From contig SAAB01000015.1 in NCBI GenBank assembly GCA_009929615.1, forward strand, positions 1-64,000: a DNA stretch of 64,000 nucleotides, read 5' to 3'. Origin of the DNA: Clostridia bacterium (GTDB taxonomy: Bacteria > Bacillota > Clostridia > Lachnospirales > Lachnospiraceae). Under the pieces are notes generated by a model, which made no database searches, was not told the DNA's origin, and saw nothing but the letters and a program-made list of their open reading frames with translations. How positions within the stretch are numbered: position 1 is the first letter of the stretch; each line of letters begins with the position of its first letter. The translations under genes and the position numbers were made by a program. Of the stretch, positions 45,554-54,728 are shown in pieces.

Positions 45554-46285
45554 TTATAAAATATTCTGCAGTGGAAGAAAGGCGATGACAACAGCGAAGA
45601 CAATGGCCGGCAGCAGGTTTGCAACCCGGACCTTTTTGCCCCAGACCAGATTCAGTCCCACGCAGAAAATCAGAATCGAGCCAATTAAGGATAGATTTCC
45701 TAAGGCGGAGGCGGTCATAATCGGTTTAATAAACCGGGCCAGGACGGTAATGGCACCCTGGAAAATACCAACAGGGATGGCAGCAAATACACAGCCCTTT
45801 CCCATGGAACAGGTCATGACCATAATAATAATGAGGTCAAGAATCGCCTTTGTTGCCAAAATGGAATAGTCACCATAAATTCCGTCTTCGATGGAGCCCA
45901 CAATAGCCATGGCACCAATACTTATAGTCAGAGAAGCGGTTACAAAACCATCAACAAAAGAGAGGTCTTTTGCATTTCCGGTCTTAATTTTCAGCCATTC
46001 GCCAAATTGTTCAAATTTTCCTTCAATGTCAAGGATTTCTCCAATGAATGCACCTAAGACGAGACAGGCAATAATCAGCATGGATTTGCCGCTGGTTACT
46101 GAACTGCCATTAATCGACAGCATTCCTTCTAATGCACCACCAATGCCGATAAATAAAACACTGATACCACATACGGTATTTAATGTATCCTGACATTGAT
46201 CGGAGAGAAAACTTCCGAAAAACTTTCCAAAGATACCACCTAATAAAACACCGGTTACATTTATAATTGTGCCAAGTCCACTCAT
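45554..46285 (-). CDS. DUF554 family membrane protein
   Basis: This 243-aa protein has about seven hydrophobic helices and DUF554 signatures: GLGTIINVTGVLLGGIFGK at the start, ISVLFIGIGGALEG, ACLVLGAFIGEILDIEGK and FVTASLTISIGAMAIVGSIEDG. The family is widespread and of uncertain transport function. It has a GGGGAAA-type ribosome site on the minus strand and stands alone. Confidence 0.9.
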   Translation of the reverse strand: MSGLGTIINVTGVLLGGIFGKFFGSFLSDQCQDTLNTVCGISVLFIGIGGALEGMLSINGSSVTSGKSMLIIACLVLGAFIGEILDIEGKFEQFGEWLKIKTGNAKDLSFVDGFVTASLTISIGAMAIVGSIEDGIYGDYSILATKAILDLIIIMVMTCSMGKGCVFAAIPVGIFQGAITVLARFIKPIMTASALGNLSLIGSILIFCVGLNLVWGKKVRVANLLPAIVFAVVIAFLPLQNIL

Positions 46286-46360
46286 GATGAGTTTCCCCTT
46301 TCTGTTAAGATTTTTATATCCAAGACGTATATTTTAACACAGAGATTCTTTTATCTCAAT

Positions 46361-46392
46361 AGAAAAGGCATAGCCGAAGCTATGCCTTTTTT
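46361..46392 (-). terminator. Intrinsic terminator after the PBP1A gene
   Basis: AAAAGGCATAGC and GCTATGCCTTTT form a near-perfect hairpin with T-rich flanks on both strands, just beyond the PBP stop. Confidence 0.8.
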
Positions 46393-46408
46393 GAAAAAAC
46401 GTTCTATA

Positions 46409-49009
46409 TCAGCCTACAGGTGTAGGTTCTGTTGCTACCGGAGGAGTTGTTGAAGGTTCTGTAGCCGATGTTGTCGGTGTCTCGGTAGCCGGTGTAGAAT
46501 CTGTGGAACTTGTTGCTCCCGAAGAATCTGTAGCATCTGAAGCATTTGTAGCATAAGTCTGTGCTGTACATGTACAGTAGAAGCTTGGAATGCTGGATGC
46601 GGAAGAGTATTCCTGGTAGTAGGTGCTTGGAGAATTCGATGTTGCAAGTCCTCCGCATACACCACAGATAGTTGCTCCGATATGGTCGTTACAGTATCCG
46701 GATGGCAATGCTGAAAGATCAAAGTATTCGGTAACCGGGGTACAAGCAGAAGTTCCTACAAGTTTACCGGATTTGGAACAAACGGTTCGGGTTCCAATGT
46801 TATCAGGAACCGTGAAGGAAGCTGTTTCGTAGCCGACTTCTGAATCAATTCGACGCATTATAGCTGCCCACAAATATTCATGGGTTGCATCCAGACCCAT
46901 ACCATCCATAGAGTAATTCTGGTCATATCCAAGCCAGATGCCGGCTGTCAGATATGGTGTATATCCTACGAACCAAAGGTCCTTTGTATCGGAGGTTGTA
47001 CCTGTTTTACCGGCTGTAGCCATACCATCATAGAGCTGACATGCAGTACCGGTACCTCTGGTAATAACATCTTCCATAGCACTTGTTAAAAGATAAGCGG
47101 TTGTTTCTTTAAGAACCTGTTCACCCTGCGGATTCGTGTTATCAAGGATAACGTTTCCGTCACGGTCAACAACCTTCGTATAAAAGACTGGGCGTACGTA
47201 GGAACCATGATTTGCAATAGCAGCATAAGCACCGGTCATCTCTACATTTGTAACACCATGTGTTAAACCGCCGAGAGCAAGAGATTCTACATAATCGTCA
47301 TCGGTCAGTGTTGTAATACCAAGTTTACGACAATATTCAATAGCCAGAGAAGGCGTTACATCTTCAACAAGGAATTTAGTCGTTACAACGTTCATAGAAT
47401 TAATGATTGCCTGACGAACGGTTGTAAGTCCACGATAGCCGCTGTACCAGTTGCTTGGTGTGTAACCAGCAGGTGTAGTGTATGGAGCATCGGTTTTGGA
47501 ACTTGCCAATGTCATTCCGGCAGCATCCATTCCTGGAAGGTAACAAGCAAGAATCTTGAAACAGGAACCAGGCTGTCTGGTTGACTGGGTTTCACGGCTG
47601 AAGGATAAGCTTTCACGTTTTTCATTACGTCCACCGGCAATAGCCTTAACTTCGCCAGTTGCCTGATCCATCAGTACGAAAGAGGACTGAAGTGCATATG
47701 GCTGGTCAAAGGACTCAGCAAGCAGATTTTCAGGAGTAATTCCCATAGCCTCTTTATAGTAATTAATATCAGCCCATGCCTCATCAGCGTTGTTGTAAAG
47801 CATCTGGAAACTGTTATCTACATTATTCCAGTACCAATACTGCATGGTCATCTGGTCATAGTTGGATGTGGTACCGTCTTCTTCCAGAACGGAACATTTC
47901 CATACAAGACCAAGGGTATTTACATAAGCAAAATTCGAATCATCATGATATTCTTCATCAACAATAGCCTGCATCTGATTATCCTGTGCAAGGTATACCC
48001 GGAGACCGCCGCCGTAAAGACGATTGATGGCCTGATCTTCAGTATAACCAAGCTGGTCCTGAAGGTCCTGAATAACCTGACGAATAGCAGCATCTTCGTA
48101 GTAAGTGAAGATTTCCTGATTTGTACCCTGCTCTTCAGCACGGGCAGCAATACGGCCGTAAACGTCATCTGCAACAGCAGCGTCATATTCTTCTTGAGTC
48201 AAATAACCCTGGCTCAACATGTTGTCTAAAGTTTTAATTTGACGTTCTCTGTTGTTATCAGGATAATAAATCGGGTCGAAGTAAGTAGGGCTGTTGGCAA
48301 TACCGGCAATAACGGCTGCTTCAGAAGCGGTAACTTCAGAACAGGATTTGCCGAAGTATCTCTGGCAGGCAGCTTCAACACCATAAGTGGAAGCACCAAG
48401 GTTAATCGTATTCAGATAAGCTTCCAGAATCTGGTCTTTGGTCATTGTCTTTTCAAGTTCCAGGGCTAAGAACTGTTCCTGGAATTTACGTTTGAATTTT
48501 AAAAGCAGAGAAGATTCTTCACCGCCGCCAAAAACGTTAATCTTTAAAAGCTGCTGGGTAATCGTACTGGCACCTTCAGAAAAATCACCGGAAGTGATAC
48601 CTACGAAGAAAGCACGGACAATACCTTTTGGGTCAATGCCGTTATGGTCTCTAAAACGTTCATCTTCAAGGGCAATAAAAGCATTCTGCAAAACTGCAGG
48701 AATTTCGTCAATACTCTTTTGGATACGGTTAGTTTCCGGCTGATAAAGCTGAGTCAGGAGATTACCGTCCCTATCATATATGAAGGATTTATATCCTTCC
48801 GGCATAACGTCTTCAACAGTGATTTCGGGAGCACTGTCAAGAATACCCCGCATACCTCCGATACCTGCTGCGATGCCCATGACACCAATGGTTATTAACG
48901 CGAAAATAAAAACGCGGAATATATTAAAACTGACTTTATGCTTTGCTTTGGAAATATCAGAACGTATATGTTTTTCTTTTTTCTGGGTTCCATGTTTACT
49001 GTAGTCCAT
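46409..49009 (-). CDS. Class A penicillin-binding protein (PBP1A type)
   Basis: A bifunctional peptidoglycan synthase. GGAGG at about 49020-49024 selects ATG 49009, giving 866 aa. A basic cytoplasmic N-terminus and one membrane helix (VFIFALITIGVMGIAAGI) come first. The glycosyltransferase domain follows with the catalytic Glu in ALEDERFRDHNGID and EGASTITQQLLK, then the transpeptidase domain with SxxK in QPGSCFK, SxN in INSMNVV and KTG in AGKTGTT. The C-terminus is a Cys-containing, Ser/Thr/Pro-rich tail. It polymerises and cross-links the wall outside the membrane. Confidence 0.94.
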   Translation of the reverse strand: MDYSKHGTQKKEKHIRSDISKAKHKVSFNIFRVFIFALITIGVMGIAAGIGGMRGILDSAPEITVEDVMPEGYKSFIYDRDGNLLTQLYQPETNRIQKSIDEIPAVLQNAFIALEDERFRDHNGIDPKGIVRAFFVGITSGDFSEGASTITQQLLKINVFGGGEESSLLLKFKRKFQEQFLALELEKTMTKDQILEAYLNTINLGASTYGVEAACQRYFGKSCSEVTASEAAVIAGIANSPTYFDPIYYPDNNRERQIKTLDNMLSQGYLTQEEYDAAVADDVYGRIAARAEEQGTNQEIFTYYEDAAIRQVIQDLQDQLGYTEDQAINRLYGGGLRVYLAQDNQMQAIVDEEYHDDSNFAYVNTLGLVWKCSVLEEDGTTSNYDQMTMQYWYWNNVDNSFQMLYNNADEAWADINYYKEAMGITPENLLAESFDQPYALQSSFVLMDQATGEVKAIAGGRNEKRESLSFSRETQSTRQPGSCFKILACYLPGMDAAGMTLASSKTDAPYTTPAGYTPSNWYSGYRGLTTVRQAIINSMNVVTTKFLVEDVTPSLAIEYCRKLGITTLTDDDYVESLALGGLTHGVTNVEMTGAYAAIANHGSYVRPVFYTKVVDRDGNVILDNTNPQGEQVLKETTAYLLTSAMEDVITRGTGTACQLYDGMATAGKTGTTSDTKDLWFVGYTPYLTAGIWLGYDQNYSMDGMGLDATHEYLWAAIMRRIDSEVGYETASFTVPDNIGTRTVCSKSGKLVGTSACTPVTEYFDLSALPSGYCNDHIGATICGVCGGLATSNSPSTYYQEYSSASSIPSFYCTCTAQTYATNASDATDSSGATSSTDSTPATETPTTSATEPSTTPPVATEPTPVG

Positions 49010-49074
49010 AAAAATATAGCCTCCTTTACAAGGGTACATTATAACAAAGATACGGCTCGAAAGCAAAGAAAATT

Positions 49075-49103
49075 TTGAAATATCCTCTATTTAATGCTAC
49101 AAT
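49075..49103 (+). promoter_or_regulatory. Sigma-A-type promoter for the YigZ-family gene
   Basis: TTGAAA (49075-49080), a 17-base spacer and TACAAT (49098-49103). Confidence 0.6.
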
Positions 49104-49144
49104 AGAAAAGATTTTTGAGTATTTTATCGAAAGGATAGTAGAAG

Positions 49145-49792
49145 ATGGATGGATATAAAATCGTTTACAGGGGCGGCGAGGGTGAAATAATCGAAAAAAA
49201 ATCCCGCTTTATAGCTACAGTGTGCCCAATAAATACAGAAGAAGATGCGGTTTCTTTTATCGAAAGTATGAAAAAAAAATACTGGGATGCCAGACATAAC
49301 TGCCATGCCTTTGTTATTGGTGAGCGAAATGAGGTATCCAGATGCAGTGATGATGGCGAACCCTCAGGAACTGCAGGTAAACCCATGCTTGACGTGCTCC
49401 TTGGAGCCGGTGTGCACAATGTCTGCGTTGTTGTTACGAGATATTTTGGTGGCACCCTGCTTGGAACAGGGGGGCTGGTTCGGGCATACAGCCGTACGAC
49501 CATGGCTGGTCTGGAAAATAGTATAATTATAGAAAAGGTTCTGAGTCATAGGATAAAAATTCATACAGATTATAATGGCATAGGAAAGATTCAGTATATT
49601 CTTGGCAAGAGCCAGGCAATGACAGTGGGTTCTGAATATACGGATGAAGTGACGGTAGAAATACTGATAGATAGGGATTTTTCTGAGGCTTTATGCAAGG
49701 AGATTACAGAGGTAACAAGCGGTAAAGCGGGTATTGAAATTCTGGAGGAATGTTACTGTGCAAATGCCGATGGAGAAGTCATTGTGTTTTAA
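49145..49792 (+). CDS. YigZ/IMPACT family protein
   Basis: This 215-aa protein carries the family core: IIEKKSRFIATV, ARHNCHAFVIG, RCSDDGEPSGTAGKPML and VVVTRYFGGTLLGTGGLVRAY. The N-terminal half is the UPF0029/IMPACT fold and the C-terminal half a DUF1949-like domain. The biochemical role is not settled; related proteins interact with the translation apparatus. Monocistronic. Confidence 0.93.
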   Translation: MDGYKIVYRGGEGEIIEKKSRFIATVCPINTEEDAVSFIESMKKKYWDARHNCHAFVIGERNEVSRCSDDGEPSGTAGKPMLDVLLGAGVHNVCVVVTRYFGGTLLGTGGLVRAYSRTTMAGLENSIIIEKVLSHRIKIHTDYNGIGKIQYILGKSQAMTVGSEYTDEVTVEILIDRDFSEALCKEITEVTSGKAGIEILEECYCANADGEVIVF

Positions 49793-49813
49793 TACATTTC
49801 CATAGGGAAATAC

Positions 49814-49843
49814 TTGCATTTTATACAGCATTCATTGTATACT
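49814..49843 (+). promoter_or_regulatory. Promoter of the amino acid importer operon
   Basis: TTGCAT (49814-49819), an 18-base spacer and TATACT (49838-49843), 41 bases before the first start. Confidence 0.5.
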
Positions 49844-49883
49844 GTAGGTTGTTAAATATTTAGTTATTTCAGGAGGAGAGAAA

Positions 49884-50693
49884 ATGAAAAAAATATTAAG
49901 TTTAGCATGTGTATGTGCACTGGCTGTTTCTATGATGGCTGGATGCGGTAGTAAAAAGGAAGAAACAACTGCAGCAGCAACAACTGCTGAAACAACAGAA
50001 GCTGCTGGAGAAACAACAGCTAAAGATTCCGGTAAATTAATCATGGCTACAGAAGCTGGATTCGCACCATATGAATATACGGAAGATGGACAGACTGTTG
50101 TTGGTGTTGATGTGGATATTGCAAACGAAATTGCAAAAGCAATGGGTAAAGAACTTGAAGTTCAGAACATGACTTTTGATGGTGCATTACTTGCTGTACA
50201 GCAGGGTGTTGTAGATTTTGCAGCTGCTGGTATTTCCGTAACACCAGAACGTCAGGAACAGATGGATTTCTCTATCGAATATGCAACTTCTAAACAGGTT
50301 GTAGTTGTTAAAAAAGATGCAGGAAAAATTACAAAACCAGAAGATGTTACTGAAGGTACCGTTGTTGGTGTTCAGATGGGAACAACGGGTGATTTCTACT
50401 GTACAGATGATTTAAAATGTGAAGTAAAACAGTTCAACAAATATGCAGAAGCAGCTATGGAACTTAAGAACGATAAGATTGAATGTATCGTTATGGATTC
50501 CCTGCCAGCAGAACAGCTGGTTGCAGCTAATGAAGATTTAGAGATTCTTGAAGGTGAATTATTCACAGATAAATATGCGATTGCAGTTAAGAAAGGTAAC
50601 GAAGAACTTCTTAACGAAATCAATCAGGTATTGCAGACATTGGTAGATGAAGGCAAAGTTGATGAATTTACAATCAAACATACAGCAGAATAA
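49884..50693 (+). CDS. Polar amino acid ABC importer binding lipoprotein
   Basis: This 269-aa family 3 binding protein has a lipoprotein signal with lipobox MAGC and a Thr/Ala/Glu linker. The core reads LIMATEAGFAPYEY, VGVDVDIANEIAKAMGKELE, AAGISVTPERQEQMDFS and VGVQMGTTGDFY. This is the cystine/glutamine/histidine group. AGGAGGAGAG precedes ATG 49884. First gene of a three-gene importer operon. Confidence 0.94.
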   Translation: MKKILSLACVCALAVSMMAGCGSKKEETTAAATTAETTEAAGETTAKDSGKLIMATEAGFAPYEYTEDGQTVVGVDVDIANEIAKAMGKELEVQNMTFDGALLAVQQGVVDFAAAGISVTPERQEQMDFSIEYATSKQVVVVKKDAGKITKPEDVTEGTVVGVQMGTTGDFYCTDDLKCEVKQFNKYAEAAMELKNDKIECIVMDSLPAEQLVAANEDLEILEGELFTDKYAIAVKKGNEELLNEINQVLQTLVDEGKVDEFTIKHTAE

Positions 50694-50729
50694 TTTTGCA
50701 GAAGAAAATAAATGAACGGAGGTAACGGC

Positions 50730-51443
50730 GTGGGCGACTGGTTTATGTCAGTTTGGAAAAGTTTTGAACAGGCATTTTTAGAAAGTGATAGATATATCGC
50801 TTATCTGGAGGGTTTTAAGACAACTCTGATTTTATCATTCTTTGCAGTATTATTGGGTGTGGCTATCGGACTTATAATGGCGATTATCAAATATACGGCA
50901 AATCATATGGAAAAGAATATTGTAATATCTGTTCTGAACTGGATAGCCAATATTTATATTGCGATTATCCGGGGAACGCCGGCCTATGTTCAGTTATTGA
51001 TTATTTACTTTATTATTTTTGCAAAGATGGATACATCACCAATTGTTGCAGGTATTGTCTGTTTTGGTATTAATTCCAGTGCTTATGTGGCAGAAATTAT
51101 TCGTGCCGGTATTGAAGCAGTGGATGCCGGACAGATGGAAGCCGGACGGTCTCTGGGACTTGGATGGACTCAGACAATGATTAGCATCATTATGCCGCAG
51201 GCTATTAAGAATATCCTTCCTGCTCTGGGCAATGAGTTTATTGTACTGATTAAGGAAACAGCTATTGTTGGAACCATTGCTGTTCGAGATGTAACCAAGG
51301 CCGCACAGAATGTAGGTGCAATCACTTATAATTATTTACCGCCACTTTTGATTACGGCGGGTATGTATCTGGTTGTTGTCATCATACTGACAAAATTACT
51401 GAATGTATTTGAGAGGAGGCTGGCACAAAGTGATAGACGTTAA
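50730..51443 (+). CDS. Polar amino acid ABC importer permease
   Basis: A membrane protein of 237 aa with the family N-terminal region [34 protein letters not shown] and the EAA loop [21 protein letters not shown]. The frame is open from ATG 50712, but GGAGGT at 50718-50723 lies inside it and points to GTG 50730 (7-base spacing). It overlaps the ATPase start by 14 bases. Confidence 0.92.
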   Translation: MGDWFMSVWKSFEQAFLESDRYIAYLEGFKTTLILSFFAVLLGVAIGLIMAIIKYTANHMEKNIVISVLNWIANIYIAIIRGTPAYVQLLIIYFIIFAKMDTSPIVAGIVCFGINSSAYVAEIIRAGIEAVDAGQMEAGRSLGLGWTQTMISIIMPQAIKNILPALGNEFIVLIKETAIVGTIAVRDVTKAAQNVGAITYNYLPPLLITAGMYLVVVIILTKLLNVFERRLAQSDRR

Positions 51444-52155
51444 GCAGCTGAATAAATCATTTGGCGAGAACCATGTGCTTAAGGATTTAAATGAGCATAT
51501 CGAAAAAGGCGAAAAAGTTGTTATCGTTGGTCCTTCCGGCTCCGGTAAAAGTACATTTTTAAGATGTTTGAATCTGATGGAAAAGCCAACTTCAGGTCAT
51601 ATCGTTTTTGAAGGTAAGGATATTACCGAAGCAAAATCCAAAGAAGTTAATCAGATTCGTCAGAAGATGGGAATGGTGTTTCAGCACTTTAATTTATTTC
51701 CGCATCTGACAATTATGGATAATATCACACTGGCACCGGTCAAATTAAAGTTGATGACCAAAGCCGAGGCAGATGTCAGAGCAATGGAACTTTTAAAACG
51801 TGTTGGTTTGGAAGATAAAGCCCAGGCTTATCCGGCACAGTTGTCCGGTGGACAGAAACAGCGTATTGCTATTATACGAAGTCTGGCCATGAATCCGGAA
51901 GTAATGCTCTTTGATGAGCCAACTTCAGCTCTTGACCCTGAGATGGTCGGAGAGGTTTTGGATTTAATGAGACAGCTGGCAGAAGAAGGCATGACGATGA
52001 TTGTTGTTACTCATGAGATGGGGTTTGCCCGGGAAGTGGCATCAAGAGTTATGTTTATGGCAGATGGCTGTGTGCTTGAACAGAACACACCGGAGGAATT
52101 CTTTAAAAATCCTCAAAATGAACGATTAAAAGATTTCTTATCAAAGATTTTATAA
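51430..52155 (+). CDS. Polar amino acid ABC importer ATPase
   Basis: This 241-aa ATPase has Walker [11 protein letters not shown]-loop [11 protein letters not shown], signature LSGGQKQR, Walker B VMLFDEP and H-loop VVTHEMGFA, all standard for the GlnQ/HisP class. GAGGAGG at 51413-51419 selects GTG 51430 over the in-frame ATG 51403. Followed by a terminator shared with the thioredoxin gene. Confidence 0.95.
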   Translation: MIDVKQLNKSFGENHVLKDLNEHIEKGEKVVIVGPSGSGKSTFLRCLNLMEKPTSGHIVFEGKDITEAKSKEVNQIRQKMGMVFQHFNLFPHLTIMDNITLAPVKLKLMTKAEADVRAMELLKRVGLEDKAQAYPAQLSGGQKQRIAIIRSLAMNPEVMLFDEPTSALDPEMVGEVLDLMRQLAEEGMTMIVVTHEMGFAREVASRVMFMADGCVLEQNTPEEFFKNPQNERLKDFLSKIL

Positions 52156-52163
52156 GGAATTAA

Positions 52164-52214
52164 AAAAAGGTTATTCTGATGGCCCTGAGGCTTTTCAGAA
52201 TAACCTTTCTTTTT
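52164..52214. terminator. Bidirectional terminator between importer and thioredoxin genes
   Basis: AAAGGTTATTCTGA pairs with TCAGAATAACCTTT, with an inner GGCCC/GGCTT segment and T-runs on both sides. Confidence 0.88.
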
Positions 52215-52221
52215 AGAAAAT

Positions 52222-52530
52222 TTAGTCAAGCATCTTTAAAATGCTGGCCTTTGATGATGCACCAACCATTTTATTTGCAAGTTCGCCGTTCTTCATGACA
52301 ACCAGTGTAGGTACGCTCATAACCTGGAATTTCTTAGCTAAATCCAAATTCTTGTCGACATCCAGTTTACATACTTTAATATCGGAACGCTCTTGTGCAA
52401 TCTCATCAATCATCGGTGAAACCATCTTACAAGGGCCACACCATGTTGCAAAGAAATCAATAAGTACTGGTTTATCGGATTCGATGACTTCTTTCTGATA
52501 GTTCTCCTGAGTAATCTCAATAACAGACAT
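52222..52530 (-). CDS. trxA: Thioredoxin
   Basis: AAAGGAG upstream selects ATG 52530, giving 102 aa. The redox motif WCGPCKM, the cis-Pro in SVPTLVVM and the buried Asp in VLIDFFATWCG are all present, so it is a standard cytosolic dithiol reductase. Monocistronic on the minus strand; no reductase gene is adjacent. Confidence 0.96.
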   Translation of the reverse strand: MSVIEITQENYQKEVIESDKPVLIDFFATWCGPCKMVSPMIDEIAQERSDIKVCKLDVDKNLDLAKKFQVMSVPTLVVMKNGELANKMVGASSKASILKMLD

Positions 52531-52643
52531 AATATATACTCCTTTCTGTTGATTAATCTTCCCACCCATAAAAAGTTTATACATAATAAGGACTCATGCA
52601 TTCATCTTATCATGGGAAAGACTTTGTGGCAATGAAAATCATA

Positions 52644-52672
52644 TTGAAAATCTTTTTCAAATGCTTTATAGT
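52644..52672 (+). promoter_or_regulatory. Promoter of the aldo/keto reductase gene
   Basis: TTGAAA (52644-52649), a 17-base spacer and TATAGT (52667-52672). Confidence 0.65.
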
Positions 52673-52713
52673 AGAGAACATAAAATGGATGTAAAAAGAA
52701 CAGGAGTGACGAT

Positions 52714-53721
52714 ATGGAATATGTAACACTTGGAAAGACCGGATTAAAGATATCACGTATGGGCTTTGGCGGTATCCCAATTCAGAGAATTGATGCAGCA
52801 GGAACGAAAAAGCTGATGGAATCTTTAGTAGAAAAAGGCATTAATTTTATTGACTCTGCAAGAGGCTATACAGTGAGTGAAAGCTATATTGGTGAAAGCA
52901 TCGAAGGCATGCGGGATAAATTTATTCTTGCTACAAAAAGTATGTCTCGTACTAAAGAAGCTATGGCTAAAGATATTGAAATTAGTCTGGGAAATTTCCG
53001 CACAGATTATATTGATTTATACCAGATACATAATCCAAGCATGGAACAGCTTGATCAGGTTGTCGGAGCAGATGGTGCTCTCGAAGCGTTGATGGAAGCA
53101 AAAGCAGCAGGGAAGATTGGTCATCTGGGATTGACAGCGCACTCTCTGGACGTTTTTAAAAGAGCGCTGGAGATGGATTGGGTAGAAACCATCATGTTCC
53201 CTTATAATATCGTAGAACGTCAGGGTGAAGATTTGATTCATCAGTGCCGTGAGAAAAATATTGGTTTCATCGATATGAAACCTTTGGCAGGCGGTGCTAT
53301 TGAAGACGGACATCTTGCACTTCGTTTTATTTGTGCAAATCCGGATGTAACGGTAGTTATCCCTGGAATGTATGATGTTTCTGAGATTGAAAAGAATATT
53401 GAAGCTGTTGAAGAGAAAACACCGTTGACTGCAGAAGAACTTGAAGGTATGGAAGCTATCAGAAAACAGCTCGGCACTAATTTCTGCCGCCGCTGTAACT
53501 ACTGTCAGCCATGTACAGTGGGTATTAACATTTCCGGATGTTTCCTGTTCCACGGCTATCTTGACCGTTATGGTTTAGAGGATTGGGCGAGAGACCGCTA
53601 TGCAACATTAGAGGTGAAAGCCAGCGCCTGTATCGATTGCGGTGCCTGTGAAACACGCTGCCCATACAATCTTCCAATTCGTGAAATGTTGAAGAAATGT
53701 GCAGAAGGTTTTGGCGAATAA
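52714..53721 (+). CDS. Aldo/keto reductase with C-terminal 4Fe-4S domain
   Basis: The first 270 residues form the aldo/keto reductase barrel (LGKTGLKISRMGFGG, FIDSARGYTVSE with the catalytic Asp/Tyr pair, IDLYQIHNPS). The C-terminus adds cysteine clusters CRRCNYCQPC and ACIDCGACETRCPYN, i.e. ferredoxin-like Fe-S binding. This fusion is common in anaerobes and may couple the barrel to ferredoxin; the substrate is unknown. AGGAG precedes ATG 52714. Confidence 0.92.
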   Translation: MEYVTLGKTGLKISRMGFGGIPIQRIDAAGTKKLMESLVEKGINFIDSARGYTVSESYIGESIEGMRDKFILATKSMSRTKEAMAKDIEISLGNFRTDYIDLYQIHNPSMEQLDQVVGADGALEALMEAKAAGKIGHLGLTAHSLDVFKRALEMDWVETIMFPYNIVERQGEDLIHQCREKNIGFIDMKPLAGGAIEDGHLALRFICANPDVTVVIPGMYDVSEIEKNIEAVEEKTPLTAEELEGMEAIRKQLGTNFCRRCNYCQPCTVGINISGCFLFHGYLDRYGLEDWARDRYATLEVKASACIDCGACETRCPYNLPIREMLKKCAEGFGE

Positions 53722-53734
53722 ATTATAAAAAAGT

Positions 53735-53781
53735 CTGCCCGTCCGGAAGCTGTGAAATGCTTTCAGGCGGGCAGTTTTTTT
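53735..53781. terminator. Terminator between aldo/keto reductase and interrupted gene
   Basis: CTGCCCG...CGGGCAG with an inner GGAAGC/GCTTTC stem and a TTTTTTT run. Confidence 0.85.
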
Positions 53782-53799
53782 GAAAAGCTACTCGAATAT

Positions 53800-54564
53800 T
53801 TAATTTTCCACAGCCGAATCAATCGCCTTATAGCTGGAAAGTTTATGCCACTCGATATCTTCTTTAAGTGAATATATGTTTAGAATTTCATTATACAGTT
53901 CCTCGTCGATTTCTCTGGCTTCTATTTCGCCAAAGACATTGCCGTAATACTGGTTTTCATATATGCTGGCACTTTCTAAATAGGTTAATTCAGTAGCATC
54001 TTCTTTTAATAGGTAAAATGAAGTGGTGATTGATGGCTCATTTTCAAATTTCTCTTCTTTTATTATGCCATCATCGCAAATATAGCATTGTACATTGCCG
54101 CCTAAATAAAATTCATTCGATAGTTCAAGCAATGGCCATACCTGAAAATCACTTTTGGAAATAGAATAGGCACCGTATATCCTTTGCGTATCGCCAATAA
54201 AAAGTTCTGGAATACCGTCATTTGCTAAATCGATAACTGTGTAATAAAGTTCTTTATCGAATCCGGAAGGAAAATATGTCGGGTCAGAAAATATTGGGTT
54301 GATAAACTCCAGACCGGTTTGGGAAAATCCTTCGGCTTCCTGTTCTTTGTAATATTCTAAAAAATCATTGTAATATGTTTCGGCAAGTTCTTCGATAGAC
54401 GAACGACGAACATCTTCTTCAGATTCGGATTCAATAGCACTGTCGGAAGAAGCAGGAGTGTCCGCGGTTGTCGTCTCTGTTTCAATGGTTTTAGTGCTAT
54501 TAGGTTCATTGTTGTTATTCTTTTTGAGCAAAAGTACTAGGATTAGGCTATTTTTATCACTCAA
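53800..54564 (-). pseudogene. Hypothetical secreted/lipoprotein-like gene, 5' end removed by prophage
   Basis: About 250 residues remain. The frame starts inside the prophage endolysin tail with only a TTG (54564) and no ribosome site. The first residues after the junction, LILVLLLKKNNNN, look like the end of a signal or membrane helix whose start is missing, followed by a Thr/Ser/Glu-rich linker and a globular domain (LEFINPIFSDPTYFPSG, VIDLANDGIPELFIGD). I infer that integration near 54520-54560 separated this gene from its 5' end, which should lie at the far prophage end outside this window. Confidence 0.65.
54520..54560. other. Inferred prophage-host junction (attachment region)
   Basis: Phage-type coding sequence (endolysin tail) stops at 54557, and host-type coding resumes in the TM-like segment encoded around 54520-54550. 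The core should be a short direct repeat also present at the other prophage end, which is not in this window, so the exact core cannot be named. Confidence 0.45.
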
Positions 54565-54728
54565 CCCATGCTTGAATCTTATCTATGGCACAACCCTTTA
54601 CTCCTGCATAACCGTCTTGGTCACTATCAGTTTCATCGTCATGCTGATAAGGATAGAAGTGCTCATGATTGGTGTCACTAACGCAGTATACAGCCTTTTT
54701 AAACGCATAACCATCTGGTGTATTGTAA
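54557..54728 (-). pseudogene. Out-of-frame C-terminal domain of the endolysin
   Basis: In the frame ending at 54557 the sequence reads YNTPDGYAFKKAVYCVS, then QDGYAGVKGCAIDKIQAWVE. This is a typical C-terminal module of clostridial phage amidases. Removing one T from TTT (AAA at 54727-54729 on the plus strand) joins it to the endolysin as ...EAVMLYYNTPDGY.... Confidence 0.7.
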
